Part shown: piece by piece, positions 28,233-37,801 of the stretch
Position numbering within the stretch: the first letter of the stretch is position 1
Layout of the letters: the number at the start of each line of letters is the position of its first letter
Assembly (NCBI RefSeq): GCF_900107095.1
Contig: NZ_FNOR01000008.1
Location: 113,138 to 177,137, forward strand
Source: Collimonas sp. OK242
GTDB taxonomy: Bacteria > Pseudomonadota > Gammaproteobacteria > Burkholderiales > Burkholderiaceae_D
Direction: 5' to 3'
DNA length: 64,000 nt
Position numbers and translations under genes: made by a program
The notes under the pieces: generated by a model
Databases searched by the model: none
Seen by the model: only the letters and a program-made list of their open reading frames with translations
Told to the model about the DNA's origin: nothing

Positions 28233-29048
28233 GTGGCAAAAATCATCGTTGTTACGTCCGGCAAAGGCGGGGTTGGCAAGACCACTTCCAGCGCCAGTTT
28301 TGCTTCGGGTCTGGCCATGCGCGGTCATAAAACCGCTGTGCTCGACTTTGACGTCGGCCTGCGCAATCTGGATTTGATCATGGGCTGTGAACGGCGCGTG
28401 GTGTACGATCTGATCAATGTGGTCAACAAGGAAGCGACGCTGACCCAGGCCCTGATCAAGGACAAGCATTGTGAAAACCTGTTCATTTTGCCGGCTTCGC
28501 AAACCCGCGACAAAGATGCCTTGACCGAAGAAGGTGTTGAGAACGTTCTCAACGATCTGGTTAAAATGGATTTCGAATACATCATTTGCGATTCGCCGGC
28601 AGGCATTGAACGTGGCGCCGTGATGGCGTTGACATTCGCCGACGAAGCGATTGTCGTGACCAACCCTGAAGTGTCGTCGGTGCGCGACTCCGATCGTATC
28701 CTCGGCATCATCCAGGCAAAATCGCGGCGCGCGCAAAACGGCGGCGAACCGGTCAAGGAACATTTGCTGATCACCCGTTATTCGGCGAAACGCGTCGACG
28801 CCGGCGAAATGCTGTCGTATACCGACGTGCAAGACATTCTGCGCATTCCTCTGGTTGGCATCATTCCTGAATCGGAATCGGTATTGCACGCTTCCAATCA
28901 AGGTAACCCGGCGATTCACATCAAAGGCAGCGATGTCGCCCTGGCCTACGAAGACGTGGTGTCGCGCTTCCTCGGCGAAGAAATCCCCCTGCGCTTTACC
29001 TCCTATGAAAAGCCGGGCTTCCTGCACCGCATTTTTGGAGGGAAATAA
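28233..29048 (+). CDS. minD: septum site-determining ATPase MinD
   Basis: Membrane-cycling ATPase, 271 residues (E. coli 270). The deviant Walker A motif GKGGVGKTT lies near residue 10, and [14 protein letters not shown] and [11 protein letters not shown] are the switch regions. The C-terminal membrane-targeting helix is LHRIFGGK. The start is GTG at 28233, preceded by AAGGAG with six bases of spacing. The frame extends 21 codons upstream into the repeat element, which cannot be coding. minE begins one base after the stop codon. Confidence 0.97.
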   Translation: MAKIIVVTSGKGGVGKTTSSASFASGLAMRGHKTAVLDFDVGLRNLDLIMGCERRVVYDLINVVNKEATLTQALIKDKHCENLFILPASQTRDKDALTEEGVENVLNDLVKMDFEYIICDSPAGIERGAVMALTFADEAIVVTNPEVSSVRDSDRILGIIQAKSRRAQNGGEPVKEHLLITRYSAKRVDAGEMLSYTDVQDILRIPLVGIIPESESVLHASNQGNPAIHIKGSDVALAYEDVVSRFLGEEIPLRFTSYEKPGFLHRIFGGK

Positions 29049-29049
29049 C

Positions 29050-29301
29050 ATGGCATTGCTCTCGTTCTTATTTACCAGCAAGCCTAAAACGGCCTCGGCC
29101 GCCAAGGAACGCCTGCAAATCATCATTGCCCGTGAGCGCAATGGCCGCAACGGGCACGATTTTCTGCCTGCCTTGCATAAAGAACTGATTGAAGTCATTT
29201 CGAAATACACCAAGGTGAACGCCGACGACATCAAGATTTCCCTCGATCGCCAGGGAAATCTTGAAGTACTGGACGTCAATGTGGTGCTGCCGGACGCGTA
29301 A
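29050..29301 (+). CDS. minE: cell division topological specificity factor MinE
   Basis: An 83-residue protein that stimulates MinD ATPase and gives pole-to-pole oscillation. The membrane-anchoring N-terminus MALLSFLF is followed by the MinD-binding helix region ([15 protein letters not shown]) and the dimerisation domain ([19 protein letters not shown] ... [22 protein letters not shown]). The ATG at 29050 is one base after the minD stop, with GGAGG upstream. A 13-base tandem repeat starts within a few bases of its stop codon. Confidence 0.97.
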   Translation: MALLSFLFTSKPKTASAAKERLQIIIARERNGRNGHDFLPALHKELIEVISKYTKVNADDIKISLDRQGNLEVLDVNVVLPDA

Positions 29302-29304
29302 TCG

Positions 29305-29350
29305 ATCTCGCAAGCCAATCGCATCTGTCGATCGCATTTACCAATCGCAT
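29305..29350 (+). repeat. 13-base tandem repeat (ATCGCAT-N6), three good copies
   Basis: ATCGCAT occurs at 29318, 29331 and 29344, exactly 13 bases apart; the spacers are CTGTCG, TTACCA and CGACCA. A weaker unit (7 of 13) precedes them from 29305. The array lies just after the minE stop. Confidence 0.6.
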
Positions 29351-29490
29351 CGACCAATATTCGAGGCTGAATTCGGCGCCACCAGCGCCGGCAAATGTCG
29401 CACAACGACATGGCCCCGACTCCTGATGCTGCGGCAGCGCATTATTGCGTGCCGCCGGTGGAATTTTACAAATCCCGTCATACACTGTAT

Positions 29491-29506
29491 GACAACCTCG
29501 ATTGTC
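29491..29506. promoter_or_regulatory. operator-like palindrome, site 1 (GACAA-N6-TTGTC)
   Basis: A 5-base arm inverted repeat with a six-base centre (CCTCGA). The same core and spacing occur again 54 bases downstream, centre to centre. It lies 225 bases before the response-regulator start. Confidence 0.5.
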
Positions 29507-29540
29507 GATATAGCGCCACAACAGCGCTGCCTCGATTAAA

Positions 29541-29564
29541 GTTTGACAATGATTTTTGTCAAAC
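29541..29564. promoter_or_regulatory. operator-like palindrome, site 2 (GTTTGACAA-N6-TTGTCAAAC)
   Basis: A perfect 9-base arm inverted repeat around TGATTT, with the same GACAA-N6-TTGTC core as site 1. The TTGACA hexamer (29543-29548) could be a -35 element, so a bound regulator would block or recruit polymerase. The following -10 region is poor. Confidence 0.55.
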
Positions 29565-29730
29565 GCATCTGATACCACTGAATTTTTTAATTTTTGTGGC
29601 AATTGCAATACATCGGAAAAATATAGAATATTTATCTACAGCAATGTGGCAATAAGATTAATATACTCCTTGTATTCGCCACAACACGATGCCGGCCACC
29701 AGCGCTGAAATCACCTAACATACTTAAAAT

Positions 29731-30420
29731 ATGAGAATTGCTGTCCTTGATGACGACCCCAGTCAAACCGATCTAGTTTGTCAGGTGCTCACATCCAGTG
29801 GGCATGTTTGCCATCCGTTTCAGAGCGGGAAAGAGATATTGAATCAGCTGCGCCGGGAAAGCTACGACATGCTGGTTCTGGATTGGCAGGTCCCGGATCT
29901 CAGCGGCCCGGAGGTATTGCGCTGGGTAAGAGACAAGCTGCCCAAGACTATCCCTGTCCTGTTTATCACCAGCCGCTCCGGCGAGGATGACATTGTCGAA
30001 GGCCTGGCGGCCGGCGCCGACGACTACATGATCAAGCCGATCCGGCGCAGCGAGTTGGTGGCGCGCGTGCAGGCCCTGTTGCGCCGCGCCTACCCGATTC
30101 AGAACTCAAGCGAACAAATCGTATTTAACGACTATTTGTTTGAAACGCGCTCAGGTCGCCTGACTTTGGCCGGCAAGCCGATTGAGATTACCCAGAAGGA
30201 ATTCGACCTGGCTTTGTTGTTTTTTCGCAACCTTGGCCGCCCTCTGTCGCGTGCGTATATCCTCGAGGCAGTCTGGTCGCGCGATGTCGACATCCCGTCC
30301 CGTACCATGGATACGCACGTCTCGCGGGTACGGAGTAAGTTACAATTACGACCAGAAAACGGCTATCGACTCGCTCCGGTTTATAGCTATGGGTATCGAC
30401 TAGAACAACTAACAGGATAA
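29731..30420 (+). CDS. OmpR-family response regulator
   Basis: A 229-residue two-component regulator: receiver domain (1-120) with Asp51 as phosphate acceptor in MLVLDWQVPD, Asp pair near residue 8, and Lys in MIKPIRRSEL; then an OmpR/PhoB-type winged helix (about 130-225, VFNDYLFETRSGRLTLAGKPIEITQKEFDLALLFF and MDTHVSRVRSKL). It starts a three-gene unit with the LysM/FecR protein and the CHASE2 kinase, which it probably receives phosphate from. I see no clear ribosome binding site. Two palindromic sites upstream are candidate autoregulatory operators. Confidence 0.93.
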   Translation: MRIAVLDDDPSQTDLVCQVLTSSGHVCHPFQSGKEILNQLRRESYDMLVLDWQVPDLSGPEVLRWVRDKLPKTIPVLFITSRSGEDDIVEGLAAGADDYMIKPIRRSELVARVQALLRRAYPIQNSSEQIVFNDYLFETRSGRLTLAGKPIEITQKEFDLALLFFRNLGRPLSRAYILEAVWSRDVDIPSRTMDTHVSRVRSKLQLRPENGYRLAPVYSYGYRLEQLTG

Positions 30421-30460
30421 GGCGCGTTCCGGTTGCGCTGATCCAGACAGAAATGCGGAT

Positions 30461-32146
30461 ATGCGCAGCACACTAGAAAAAATAGCTTTCCTGGCACCGT
30501 TCTTTGCTGCGTCCTCGCTCTCGTTTGCGGCCCCGCCTGCAGCTCCACCGGCGCTCAATCCATCCTCGCTGCAAGTGGGCGCAGCAACCGTCATTTACCG
30601 CGCGCAAGCTGGCGATACCTTAAGCATCATTGCCGAGCAACTGACTGCCAGCAAGGGCAACTGGGTGCAACTGGCAAAACTCAACCGCATCGGGAACGAC
30701 CGCACGATCCCAGTCGGCACCGCCATCGTCATTCCGGTAGCGCTGCTGCCGGACGATCCGAGCACTGCCCAGGTAGCCGCCATGTCCGGCCATATCGACG
30801 CAGTCGCCGCCGATGGCCGCCCGATCGACATCAGCATCGGCACCATACTGAGCGAAGGCACCATCATCAATACCGGCAGCAACAGCTTCCTGTCGCTCAA
30901 CCTGCCTGATCAATCGCATATCGCACTGCCGTCCAACAGCCGGGTAAAACTGAGCAAGCTGCGTACCGCACGTTATATCCGCAGCCCGCGCACTGAAATC
31001 ACGCTGCTGAAAGGCCGGGTCGAGTCCAAAGTCTCGCCGCTGGACAAAAACAAGGGCCGTTTCGAAGTCCGTTCGCCATTGGCGGTGGCAGGCGTGCGCG
31101 GCACCGATTTCCGGGTTGGCCTGGTCGGCGACAGCGTCACGACCGAAGTGTTGAGCGGCGGCGTTGCAGTGGCAAAGAAAAGCCAGCTGCCGGCGCTGAC
31201 CTTGCACCAGGGCCAAGGCAACGTGACCAATGCCAAAGGGGTGGGCAAGGCTGTCGCGCTGCTGCCCGCACCGCAACTCAAGGGCCAGTCACAATTGCAA
31301 GAACGGCCGGCGGTGCGCTTTACCATCGCCCCGGTAGCTGGCGCCCATGGCTATCGTGCGCAAATCGCCACCGATGCCGATGCGCGCAATATCGTTAACG
31401 AGGCAGAGTCGGACCAGCCCGAAATCAAGATCAACGGGCTTGAGGACGGTGCATATTTCGTCCGCATCACCGCGCTCGGCCAAACTGGCTTGCAAGGCAT
31501 CCCGCAGACAACTGCGTTTACACTGAAAGCGCGGCCGGAGCCGCCTATCTCGATCGAACCAAAAAACAAATCGCGCAGCGAAGATGTGATGTTTAGCTGG
31601 GCCGAAGTCGGCAACGCGCAAGCCTATCATTTGCAAGTCGCCAGCGACGCTGAATTCAAACAGCTGGTGGTTGACCAGGCCGCCCTCGCTGCGCCGCAAT
31701 TCAGCGCCGGCAAACTGGCGTTGGGAACCTACTACTGGCGCGTGGCGACCATCGTCGAGCAAGCCGACGGCCGCGATCAAGGGCCTTACGGCGACCCGCA
31801 AAGCTTTAACCTGCTGCCGGCACTGCAAGTGCCTAAGATTGCCGATGCGATTGATGGCGACCTGTCGTTTCGCTGGAGCGCAGAGCCGGGACAAACATTC
31901 CTGGTCGACATCGGCCGCGACGCCGGCTTCTCGGCACTGCTGTTGACGCAAACCACGACGACACCGGAAATCAGCGTGCCGCGTCCAGCCAGCGGCACCT
32001 ATTTCATTCGCATCAAAGCCACTGATCCCGACGGTTACGTAGGGCCGTTTTCGCCATCGCAAAAAGTCTATATCGGCAGCCACTGGGTCACCGGCGACGG
32101 CTCGCCTTTGCTCAATGTCGGCGGCAATACCCAGGCCGGATATTAA
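30461..32146 (+). CDS. exported LysM + FecR domain protein
   Basis: A 561-residue periplasmic or envelope protein. A signal peptide (residues 1-23, ending FAA-PP) is followed by a LysM domain (about 45-92, YRAQAGDTLSIIAEQLTASKGNWVQLAKLN), predicted to bind peptidoglycan, and a FecR domain (about 120-215, with PLAVAGVRGTDFRVGL). The remaining 330 residues look like fibronectin-type repeats (AYHLQVASDAEFKQLV, GTYYWRVATI, GTYFIRIKATDPDGYVGPFSPSQ). No transmembrane helix is seen after the signal peptide. It stands between a response regulator and a CHASE2 kinase and could present an envelope signal to that kinase; this is inferred from position, not shown. Confidence 0.9.
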   Translation: MRSTLEKIAFLAPFFAASSLSFAAPPAAPPALNPSSLQVGAATVIYRAQAGDTLSIIAEQLTASKGNWVQLAKLNRIGNDRTIPVGTAIVIPVALLPDDPSTAQVAAMSGHIDAVAADGRPIDISIGTILSEGTIINTGSNSFLSLNLPDQSHIALPSNSRVKLSKLRTARYIRSPRTEITLLKGRVESKVSPLDKNKGRFEVRSPLAVAGVRGTDFRVGLVGDSVTTEVLSGGVAVAKKSQLPALTLHQGQGNVTNAKGVGKAVALLPAPQLKGQSQLQERPAVRFTIAPVAGAHGYRAQIATDADARNIVNEAESDQPEIKINGLEDGAYFVRITALGQTGLQGIPQTTAFTLKARPEPPISIEPKNKSRSEDVMFSWAEVGNAQAYHLQVASDAEFKQLVVDQAALAAPQFSAGKLALGTYYWRVATIVEQADGRDQGPYGDPQSFNLLPALQVPKIADAIDGDLSFRWSAEPGQTFLVDIGRDAGFSALLLTQTTTTPEISVPRPASGTYFIRIKATDPDGYVGPFSPSQKVYIGSHWVTGDGSPLLNVGGNTQAGY

Positions 32147-32192
32147 GTTAGCCTGAACCGGCCGCAACCATGCAAACCCTCGCCCACCGTTC

Positions 32193-34595
32193 ATGATCAA
32201 GCAGGTTATACCGCTCATCAAACGCGTGGCGTTTCGCCAGTGGACGGCAATTACCATCCTGATGCTGATCGTGGCCGGCAGCATGGGTTATGTGAACGGC
32301 CTCGGCCGTCTCGACAGAACCTTGTATGACCAGTTCATGCGGGCCGATTCGCGGCCGGCGCGCGACGACATCATCATCGTCGCCATCGACGATTACAGCA
32401 TCAGCAAACTGGGCCGCTGGCCATGGGACCGCAGTCTGCACGCTAAACTGCTGAACCGGATCATGCACGCCAACCCGTTAGCGATCGGGCTCGATGTCAT
32501 CATGCCGGAAGCCGAGCAAGGGCAGTCTCCCGGCTCGCGGGCAGACGACCGCGCACTGGCCAAGGCGCTTGCCGCCAGCAAGCTGACGGTGCTGCCGATT
32601 GTCGTCGCCAGCGCCGGTCCCGGCCTCAAGGCTTTGTTGCCGACGCCGGATTTTCTCGCCGCCGCCCGCAGCCTTGGCCATATCCATCTGGAACTCGATC
32701 CCGACGGCGTCGTGCGCAGTGTCTTTCTGCAAGAAGGCCAGGACGGCAAATGGTGGCCGCATTTTTCGGTAGCGCTGGCTGGTGTCGCCGGACAAAAAAT
32801 TACCCGAGCAGACGGCAACCTGCCAGGTGCACGGGTAGGCAATACGCCAGCCGACCTCGACCCGCACAAGGCAGGCAGCTGGCAACGCGATTATCAAATC
32901 CAGATCCCGTTTGCCGGCAGCAGCGGCCATTTCCGTTCTGTACCTTATGCCTCGGTATTGCGCGGCGATGTTCCCGATCAGTTTTTCACCGGCAAATACG
33001 TGCTGATCGGCGCCACCGCGCTTGGCATGGCGGATACTTTCCCGACCCCTGTATCGGGCACCTCCGGCGTCATGTCGGGCATCGAGATCAATGCCAACAT
33101 CCTGGCTGGCCTGCTCGATCACAAAACGATCAGCATCGCGCGGCCTGTGCAGACTGCGCTGTTCAGCATCGTTCCGGTCCTGATCGCGCTATCGAGCTAC
33201 CTGCTGTGGACGCCGCGCATCTCTTTGCTGATCACGGCAACCCTGATGCTGCTGACGATGGCGGCCAGCTATTTCCTGTTGACGCTGGGGCTCTGGATCG
33301 CCCCGACCGCAGCTTTGATCGCGCTGGCCATCGCCCATCCCATATGGAACTGGATCCGCCTCGAATCGGCGATTTCCTATCTTGGGCAGGAATTCATGTT
33401 GCTGGACCAGGAACCGCATCTGCTGCCCGAAGTGAATACCGAACCGGGGCCGCAGCAGGTGGAAGACGTGCTTGAGCAACGCATCAATGCCATGCGCGTT
33501 GCCGCGCGCCGGGTGCGCGATTTACGCCAGTTTATTTCCGATAGCGTGAATAGCCTGCCGGACGCCACCTTGATCACCACCATCGATGGCCATGTGCTGG
33601 TATCCAATCAATTTGCCCGCGACTACTTCGCCGCGGCCGGCATCCGGAACATCGACGGTGCGCTATTGCCCTATCTGTTTTCCAACATGAGTACGCCGCA
33701 GGCAAGCAATGCCTCGGCTGGCCACACCTTCAGCTGGTGGGACCTGATCGATCTCGAACATGTATCGACCCTGACCAACGGCACCACGGTACAGGACCAG
33801 CAAGGGCGCGACCTGCTGATCAAAAGCGGCCCCTGCCACTCAGCCCGCCAGGTTCTGACCGGCTGGATCGTCAGCATCGTCGACATCACCGTTATCCGTG
33901 CCGCTGAACGCAGCCGGGATGAAACCCTGCGCTTCCTGTCGCATGACATGCGCGCGCCGCAAGCTTCGATCCTGGCGTTGCTCGAATTACAGGGGAATCC
34001 TTCCTCGGCGCTGCCGCAAAAGGAGTTCTTCGCCCGGATCGAGCAAGCTGCGCGCAAGACATTGGGACTAGCGGATAATTTTGTCCAGCTGGCGCGCGCC
34101 GAATCGTCCGAATACCGGCTTGAAATAGTGGATTTCCAGGACGTGCTGTACGACGCCGTCGATGAAATGTGGAGTCTTGCCAATAATAAGAAAATCGAGC
34201 TGATCACCGATATCGAAGGCCAGGAATTCCTGACCAATATCGATCGCTCGCTGATGGCGCGGGCACTGTGCAACCTGATTTCCAACGCCATCAGCTATAG
34301 CCTGCCGGATACCAGAATTACCTGCTTCCTGCGCCTGAAATACGTCAAATTATTACCGCAGATCGTGTGCCGGATCAGCGACCGCGGCTGTGGTATTGCG
34401 CCACACGACCAGGTCAAGTTATTTCAGCGTTACCAGCGTGTCAGCGCCCCCGGCCAGCCGCATACAGACGGCACCGGCCTCGGCCTGGTATTCGTAAAAA
34501 CCGTGGTGGAGCGCCATTTCGGTGAAATCACGCTGGAAAGCACTTTGGGCGAAGGCAGCACTTTCATTGTGACATTGCCGGCTCTCACCAACTAA
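32193..34595 (+). CDS. CHASE2-domain sensor histidine kinase
   Basis: A membrane kinase of 800 residues. An N-terminal helix (about 17-37) leads to a periplasmic CHASE2 domain (about 38-310, DIIIVAIDDYSISKLGRWPW), three closely packed membrane helices (about 318-390), a PAS-like region (about 440-560), a HisKA box with His584 in RFLSHDMRAPQ, and an HATPase domain (LISNAISYS, DRGCGIAP, GTGLGLVFVKTV). It is the likely partner of the OmpR-type regulator encoded 2.5 kb upstream in the same run of genes. The CHASE2 signal is unknown. The unusual SHDMRAPQ box (E/D and N/R-P pattern altered) belongs to a divergent kinase subgroup. Confidence 0.92.
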   Translation: MIKQVIPLIKRVAFRQWTAITILMLIVAGSMGYVNGLGRLDRTLYDQFMRADSRPARDDIIIVAIDDYSISKLGRWPWDRSLHAKLLNRIMHANPLAIGLDVIMPEAEQGQSPGSRADDRALAKALAASKLTVLPIVVASAGPGLKALLPTPDFLAAARSLGHIHLELDPDGVVRSVFLQEGQDGKWWPHFSVALAGVAGQKITRADGNLPGARVGNTPADLDPHKAGSWQRDYQIQIPFAGSSGHFRSVPYASVLRGDVPDQFFTGKYVLIGATALGMADTFPTPVSGTSGVMSGIEINANILAGLLDHKTISIARPVQTALFSIVPVLIALSSYLLWTPRISLLITATLMLLTMAASYFLLTLGLWIAPTAALIALAIAHPIWNWIRLESAISYLGQEFMLLDQEPHLLPEVNTEPGPQQVEDVLEQRINAMRVAARRVRDLRQFISDSVNSLPDATLITTIDGHVLVSNQFARDYFAAAGIRNIDGALLPYLFSNMSTPQASNASAGHTFSWWDLIDLEHVSTLTNGTTVQDQQGRDLLIKSGPCHSARQVLTGWIVSIVDITVIRAAERSRDETLRFLSHDMRAPQASILALLELQGNPSSALPQKEFFARIEQAARKTLGLADNFVQLARAESSEYRLEIVDFQDVLYDAVDEMWSLANNKKIELITDIEGQEFLTNIDRSLMARALCNLISNAISYSLPDTRITCFLRLKYVKLLPQIVCRISDRGCGIAPHDQVKLFQRYQRVSAPGQPHTDGTGLGLVFVKTVVERHFGEITLESTLGEGSTFIVTLPALTN

Positions 34596-34713
34596 GCCAC
34601 TACCAAGCTGCGGCCAGCCCCATCCAGACTGGAATTTCTTCCCTGGCGACTAAGAGTATAATCTTGGGTTAACAATATTACGATTTTGCCATCCCCTGCT
34701 GCCAATTGCATCC

Positions 34714-36015
34714 ATGCACCTGCTAACCGTCGGACTCAACCACACCACCGCGCCTGTTGCCTTGCGCGAAAAAGTGGCTTTCCCGGCTGACCAGATCGGT
34801 CAGGCGGTGATGGCGGCGCGCGCCTGGTTTGGCGGCGGCAGCGGGCCCAGCATGTCGGATGAAGCTGCCATTCTGTCAACCTGCAACCGCACCGAACTCT
34901 ACGCAGCCGGCAATTTTCAGCACGGCGGCGCTGATGCTATCGATACTTCGATCGACTCCACCGCACATTTCCTCGCGCATTATCACCAGCTGCCCTACGC
35001 TGATTTGCGGCCGCATTTGTACACCTTGCCGCAAGACAATGCAGTGCGCCATGCATTCCGGGTGGCTTCAGGACTCGATTCGATGGTGCTGGGCGAAGCG
35101 CAAATCCTTGGCCAGATGAAGGATGCGGTGCGCCATGCGGAAGCGGCAGGCGGACTCGGCACTTATTTGCATCAATTGTTCCAGCGCACCTTTGCGGTCG
35201 CCAAGGAAGTGCGCAGCACCACTGAAATCGGCGCCCATAGCGTCTCCATGGCCGCCGCTGCGGTGCGCATGTCCGAACGCATTTTTGATAGTATCGCCGG
35301 GCAGCATGTCTTGTTTATCGGCGCCGGCGAAATGATCGAGTTATGCGCCACCCACTTTGCTGCGCAAAATCCGAAATCCCTGACGGTAGCCAATCGCACC
35401 CTGGAACGCGCTGAATTGCTGGCGCATCGTTTCGACGGCAAGGCGATCCGGCTGGCTGATTTGCCGACGCAACTGGGGAATTTCGACATCATCGTTTCTT
35501 GCACCGCGTCGAGCTTGCCGATCATCGGTCTTGGCATGGTCGAACGCGCCGTCAAGGCACGGCGCCACAAACCGATGTTCATGCTGGATCTGGCGGTGCC
35601 GCGCGATATCGAGACCGAGATCGGCCGCCTCGACGATATTTTCCTGTACACCGTCGACGATCTCGGTTCGATCGTGCAAACCGGCATGGAACATCGCCAG
35701 GCCGCGGTGGCGCAAGCGGAAGCCATCATCGAGACCCGTGTGCAATCATTCATGCACTGGGTCGATAACCGGACGGTGGTGCCAGTGATCCAGGACCTGC
35801 AGGAATCGAGCGAAGCCATGCGCCGGCTGGAGCTGGAACGGGCTCGCAAAATGCTGGCCAAGGGCGAAGATATCGAGGTTGTCCTGGAAGCTTTCTCCAA
35901 AGGCTTGACCGCCAAATTCATGCACGGCCCGCAACAGGCTTTGCACAATGCCCAGGGCGACGAACGTGCGCGCCTGGCTGCACTCCTGCCGCAACTGTTC
36001 CGCACTAAACGTTAG
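34714..36015 (+). CDS. hemA: glutamyl-tRNA reductase
   Basis: First committed enzyme of C5-pathway heme synthesis, 433 residues. The N-terminal catalytic domain has the [17 protein letters not shown] motif and the nucleophile cysteine in [23 protein letters not shown] follows. The NADPH-binding domain (about 185-330) has the FIGAGEM nucleotide loop, and a helical dimerisation domain closes the protein. A TATAAT hexamer lies at 34657-34662. prfA follows 101 bases downstream, the common hemA-prfA order. Confidence 0.97.
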   Translation: MHLLTVGLNHTTAPVALREKVAFPADQIGQAVMAARAWFGGGSGPSMSDEAAILSTCNRTELYAAGNFQHGGADAIDTSIDSTAHFLAHYHQLPYADLRPHLYTLPQDNAVRHAFRVASGLDSMVLGEAQILGQMKDAVRHAEAAGGLGTYLHQLFQRTFAVAKEVRSTTEIGAHSVSMAAAAVRMSERIFDSIAGQHVLFIGAGEMIELCATHFAAQNPKSLTVANRTLERAELLAHRFDGKAIRLADLPTQLGNFDIIVSCTASSLPIIGLGMVERAVKARRHKPMFMLDLAVPRDIETEIGRLDDIFLYTVDDLGSIVQTGMEHRQAAVAQAEAIIETRVQSFMHWVDNRTVVPVIQDLQESSEAMRRLELERARKMLAKGEDIEVVLEAFSKGLTAKFMHGPQQALHNAQGDERARLAALLPQLFRTKR

Positions 36016-36116
36016 CGCGTCTGAGCTATAGCCGCAGAGCCGCGTTTCGTCGCGAGCCCTGCGCGTGACATTGTTGTTTCCCCCTTTGATTCATCCTGTT
36101 CTGACTGAAACCCGCC

Positions 36117-37199
36117 ATGAAACCATCAATGCTCGCCAAGCTCGATCAACTTGCCAATCGCTTAGTCGAGGTCAACGATTTGCTGATGCAGGAGGATGCC
36201 ACCGCCAGCATGGACAGCTATCGCAAGCTGACGCGCGAGCATGCAGAACTGGGGCCGTTGGTAGCGCTCTACCAGTCCTATCTGCAAGCCGCCGCCGACA
36301 TCGAAGCGGCGCAGGAAATGCAATCCGATCCCGACATGAAGGAATTCGCCCAAGATGAAATTCTGGCGGCGAAGGCGCGCATGGAACAACTGCAGGGTGA
36401 TCTGCAAAAAATGCTGCTGCCCAAAGATCCTAACGACGAGCGCAATATTTTCCTGGAAATCCGGGCCGGCACCGGCGGCGACGAATCGGCGCTGTTCGCC
36501 GGCGATCTGCTGCGGATGTACACACGCTTCGCCGAACGCAACCGCTGGCAGGTGGAAATGGTGTCGGAATCGGCATCGGAAATCGGCGGCTACAAAGAAG
36601 TCATCGTGCGCGTCATCGGCTTTGGCGCCTACTCCAAGCTCAAGTTCGAATCCGGCGGCCACCGCGTGCAACGGGTGCCCGCCACGGAAACCCAGGGCCG
36701 CATCCATACTTCGGCGTGCACCGTGGCCATCATGCCGGAAGCGGATGAAGTCGGCGATGTCGACATCAACCCCGCCGATATCCGCATCGACACCTACCGC
36801 GCCTCGGGCGCCGGCGGCCAGCACATCAACAAGACCGATTCTGCCGTGCGCATCACCCACATGCCGACCGGCATCGTGGTTGAATGCCAGGACGACCGCA
36901 GCCAGCACAAGAACAAGGCATCCGCCCTGAAAGTGCTGGCGGCCCGTATCAAGGACGGCCAGCTGCGTGCACAGCAATCGAAAGAAGCCGCTACCCGCAA
37001 ATCGCTGATCGGTTCGGGCGACCGCAGCGAACGGATTCGCACCTACAATTTCCCGCAGGGCCGGATGACCGACCATCGCATCAACCTGACCCTGTACAAA
37101 CTCGATTTCATCATGGATGGCGACCTGGAAGAGCTGACCAATGCGCTGGCTGCAGAGCACCAGGCTGATTTGCTGGCGGCGCTGGGCGACGCGGTCTGA
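36117..37199 (+). CDS. prfA: peptide chain release factor 1
   Basis: Releases nascent chains at UAA and UAG; 360 residues as in E. coli. The start [12 protein letters not shown] is the canonical RF1 N-terminus. The catalytic GGQ loop lies in [19 protein letters not shown], whose Gln is methylated by PrmC, encoded 600 bases downstream. Domain 2 holds the stop-codon recognition region. It is in one direction with hemA, dsbB and prmC. Confidence 0.98.
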   Translation: MKPSMLAKLDQLANRLVEVNDLLMQEDATASMDSYRKLTREHAELGPLVALYQSYLQAAADIEAAQEMQSDPDMKEFAQDEILAAKARMEQLQGDLQKMLLPKDPNDERNIFLEIRAGTGGDESALFAGDLLRMYTRFAERNRWQVEMVSESASEIGGYKEVIVRVIGFGAYSKLKFESGGHRVQRVPATETQGRIHTSACTVAIMPEADEVGDVDINPADIRIDTYRASGAGGQHINKTDSAVRITHMPTGIVVECQDDRSQHKNKASALKVLAARIKDGQLRAQQSKEAATRKSLIGSGDRSERIRTYNFPQGRMTDHRINLTLYKLDFIMDGDLEELTNALAAEHQADLLAALGDAV

Positions 37200-37279
37200 T
37201 AATAAGATAGAATTTAAACCGGTAAATTCACGCGTGGGCACGATGTGTCCACCCTACGACTCAATTTCATCAGCCCAAA

Positions 37280-37780
37280 ATGAAAACATCCAAATCCGTT
37301 TTGCTTGCAGTCGCCTTCATCGCCTTGGCCATCCTGGCTGCCGCACTATACCTGCAGCATTTCCAGGACATGCAGCCATGTCCATTATGCGTGATACAGC
37401 GCTATGCCTTCGCGGCGATCGCACTGGTTTGCCTGATCTGCGCCAGCCTGCCGGGCGTTGCTCAAAAAGCCGGGGCCGGACTGGGCATCCTGGCAGGACT
37501 GGGCGGCGCCGGTACCGCCATCTGGCATCTGTGGATCATCACCCACCCATCGACTTCATGCGGCAGAGATGCCTTGGAAGCGCCGATGAACGCCCTGCCG
37601 CCTGCCACCTTGCTGCCATCCGTGTTCAAGGTTGACGCTTATGCGCTCTGCTCGACACCGTATGAACCGATCCTCGGCCTGTCGATCCCGCAATGGTCGC
37701 TGCTGTGGTCGGTGGTGCTGGTCGTGATCCTGGTCGCCACGCTGTTCAAGCGCAACGGTAGCGGCAATGGCCGTTATTAA
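37280..37780 (+). CDS. dsbB: disulfide bond formation protein B
   Basis: Four-helix inner-membrane quinone reductase that reoxidises DsbA, 166 residues. The first periplasmic loop carries MQPCPLCVIQRYAF (the CxxC pair), and the second loop has the pair Cys93 (TSCGRDA) and Cys123 (YALCSTPY). Helices are clear at about 8-28, 42-60, 66-84 and 140-160. It lies between prfA and prmC, which are adjacent in many betaproteobacteria, 80 bases after prfA and 21 bases before prmC. DsbC is encoded at 24.8-25.5 kb. Confidence 0.95.
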   Translation: MKTSKSVLLAVAFIALAILAAALYLQHFQDMQPCPLCVIQRYAFAAIALVCLICASLPGVAQKAGAGLGILAGLGGAGTAIWHLWIITHPSTSCGRDALEAPMNALPPATLLPSVFKVDAYALCSTPYEPILGLSIPQWSLLWSVVLVVILVATLFKRNGSGNGRY

Positions 37781-37801
37781 TATTAATAGCGGTCGCGATT
37801 A

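Larger units (their letters stand above)
29302..29730. other. minE to response-regulator intergenic region (429 bases)
   Basis: The region holds a 13-base tandem repeat (29305-29350) and two palindromes with the core GACAA-N6-TTGTC (29491-29506, 29541-29564), listed separately. A TATACT -10-like hexamer lies at 29662-29667 without a good -35. No gene is seen; the stretch from 29565 onward is AT-rich, as expected for a promoter of the regulator downstream. Confidence 0.6.

Noticed and set aside
29316-29351. CRISPR-like spaced repeats after minE
   Set aside because: Units are only 13 bases with a 7-base constant part; no CRISPR-length repeats, spacers or cas genes are present.
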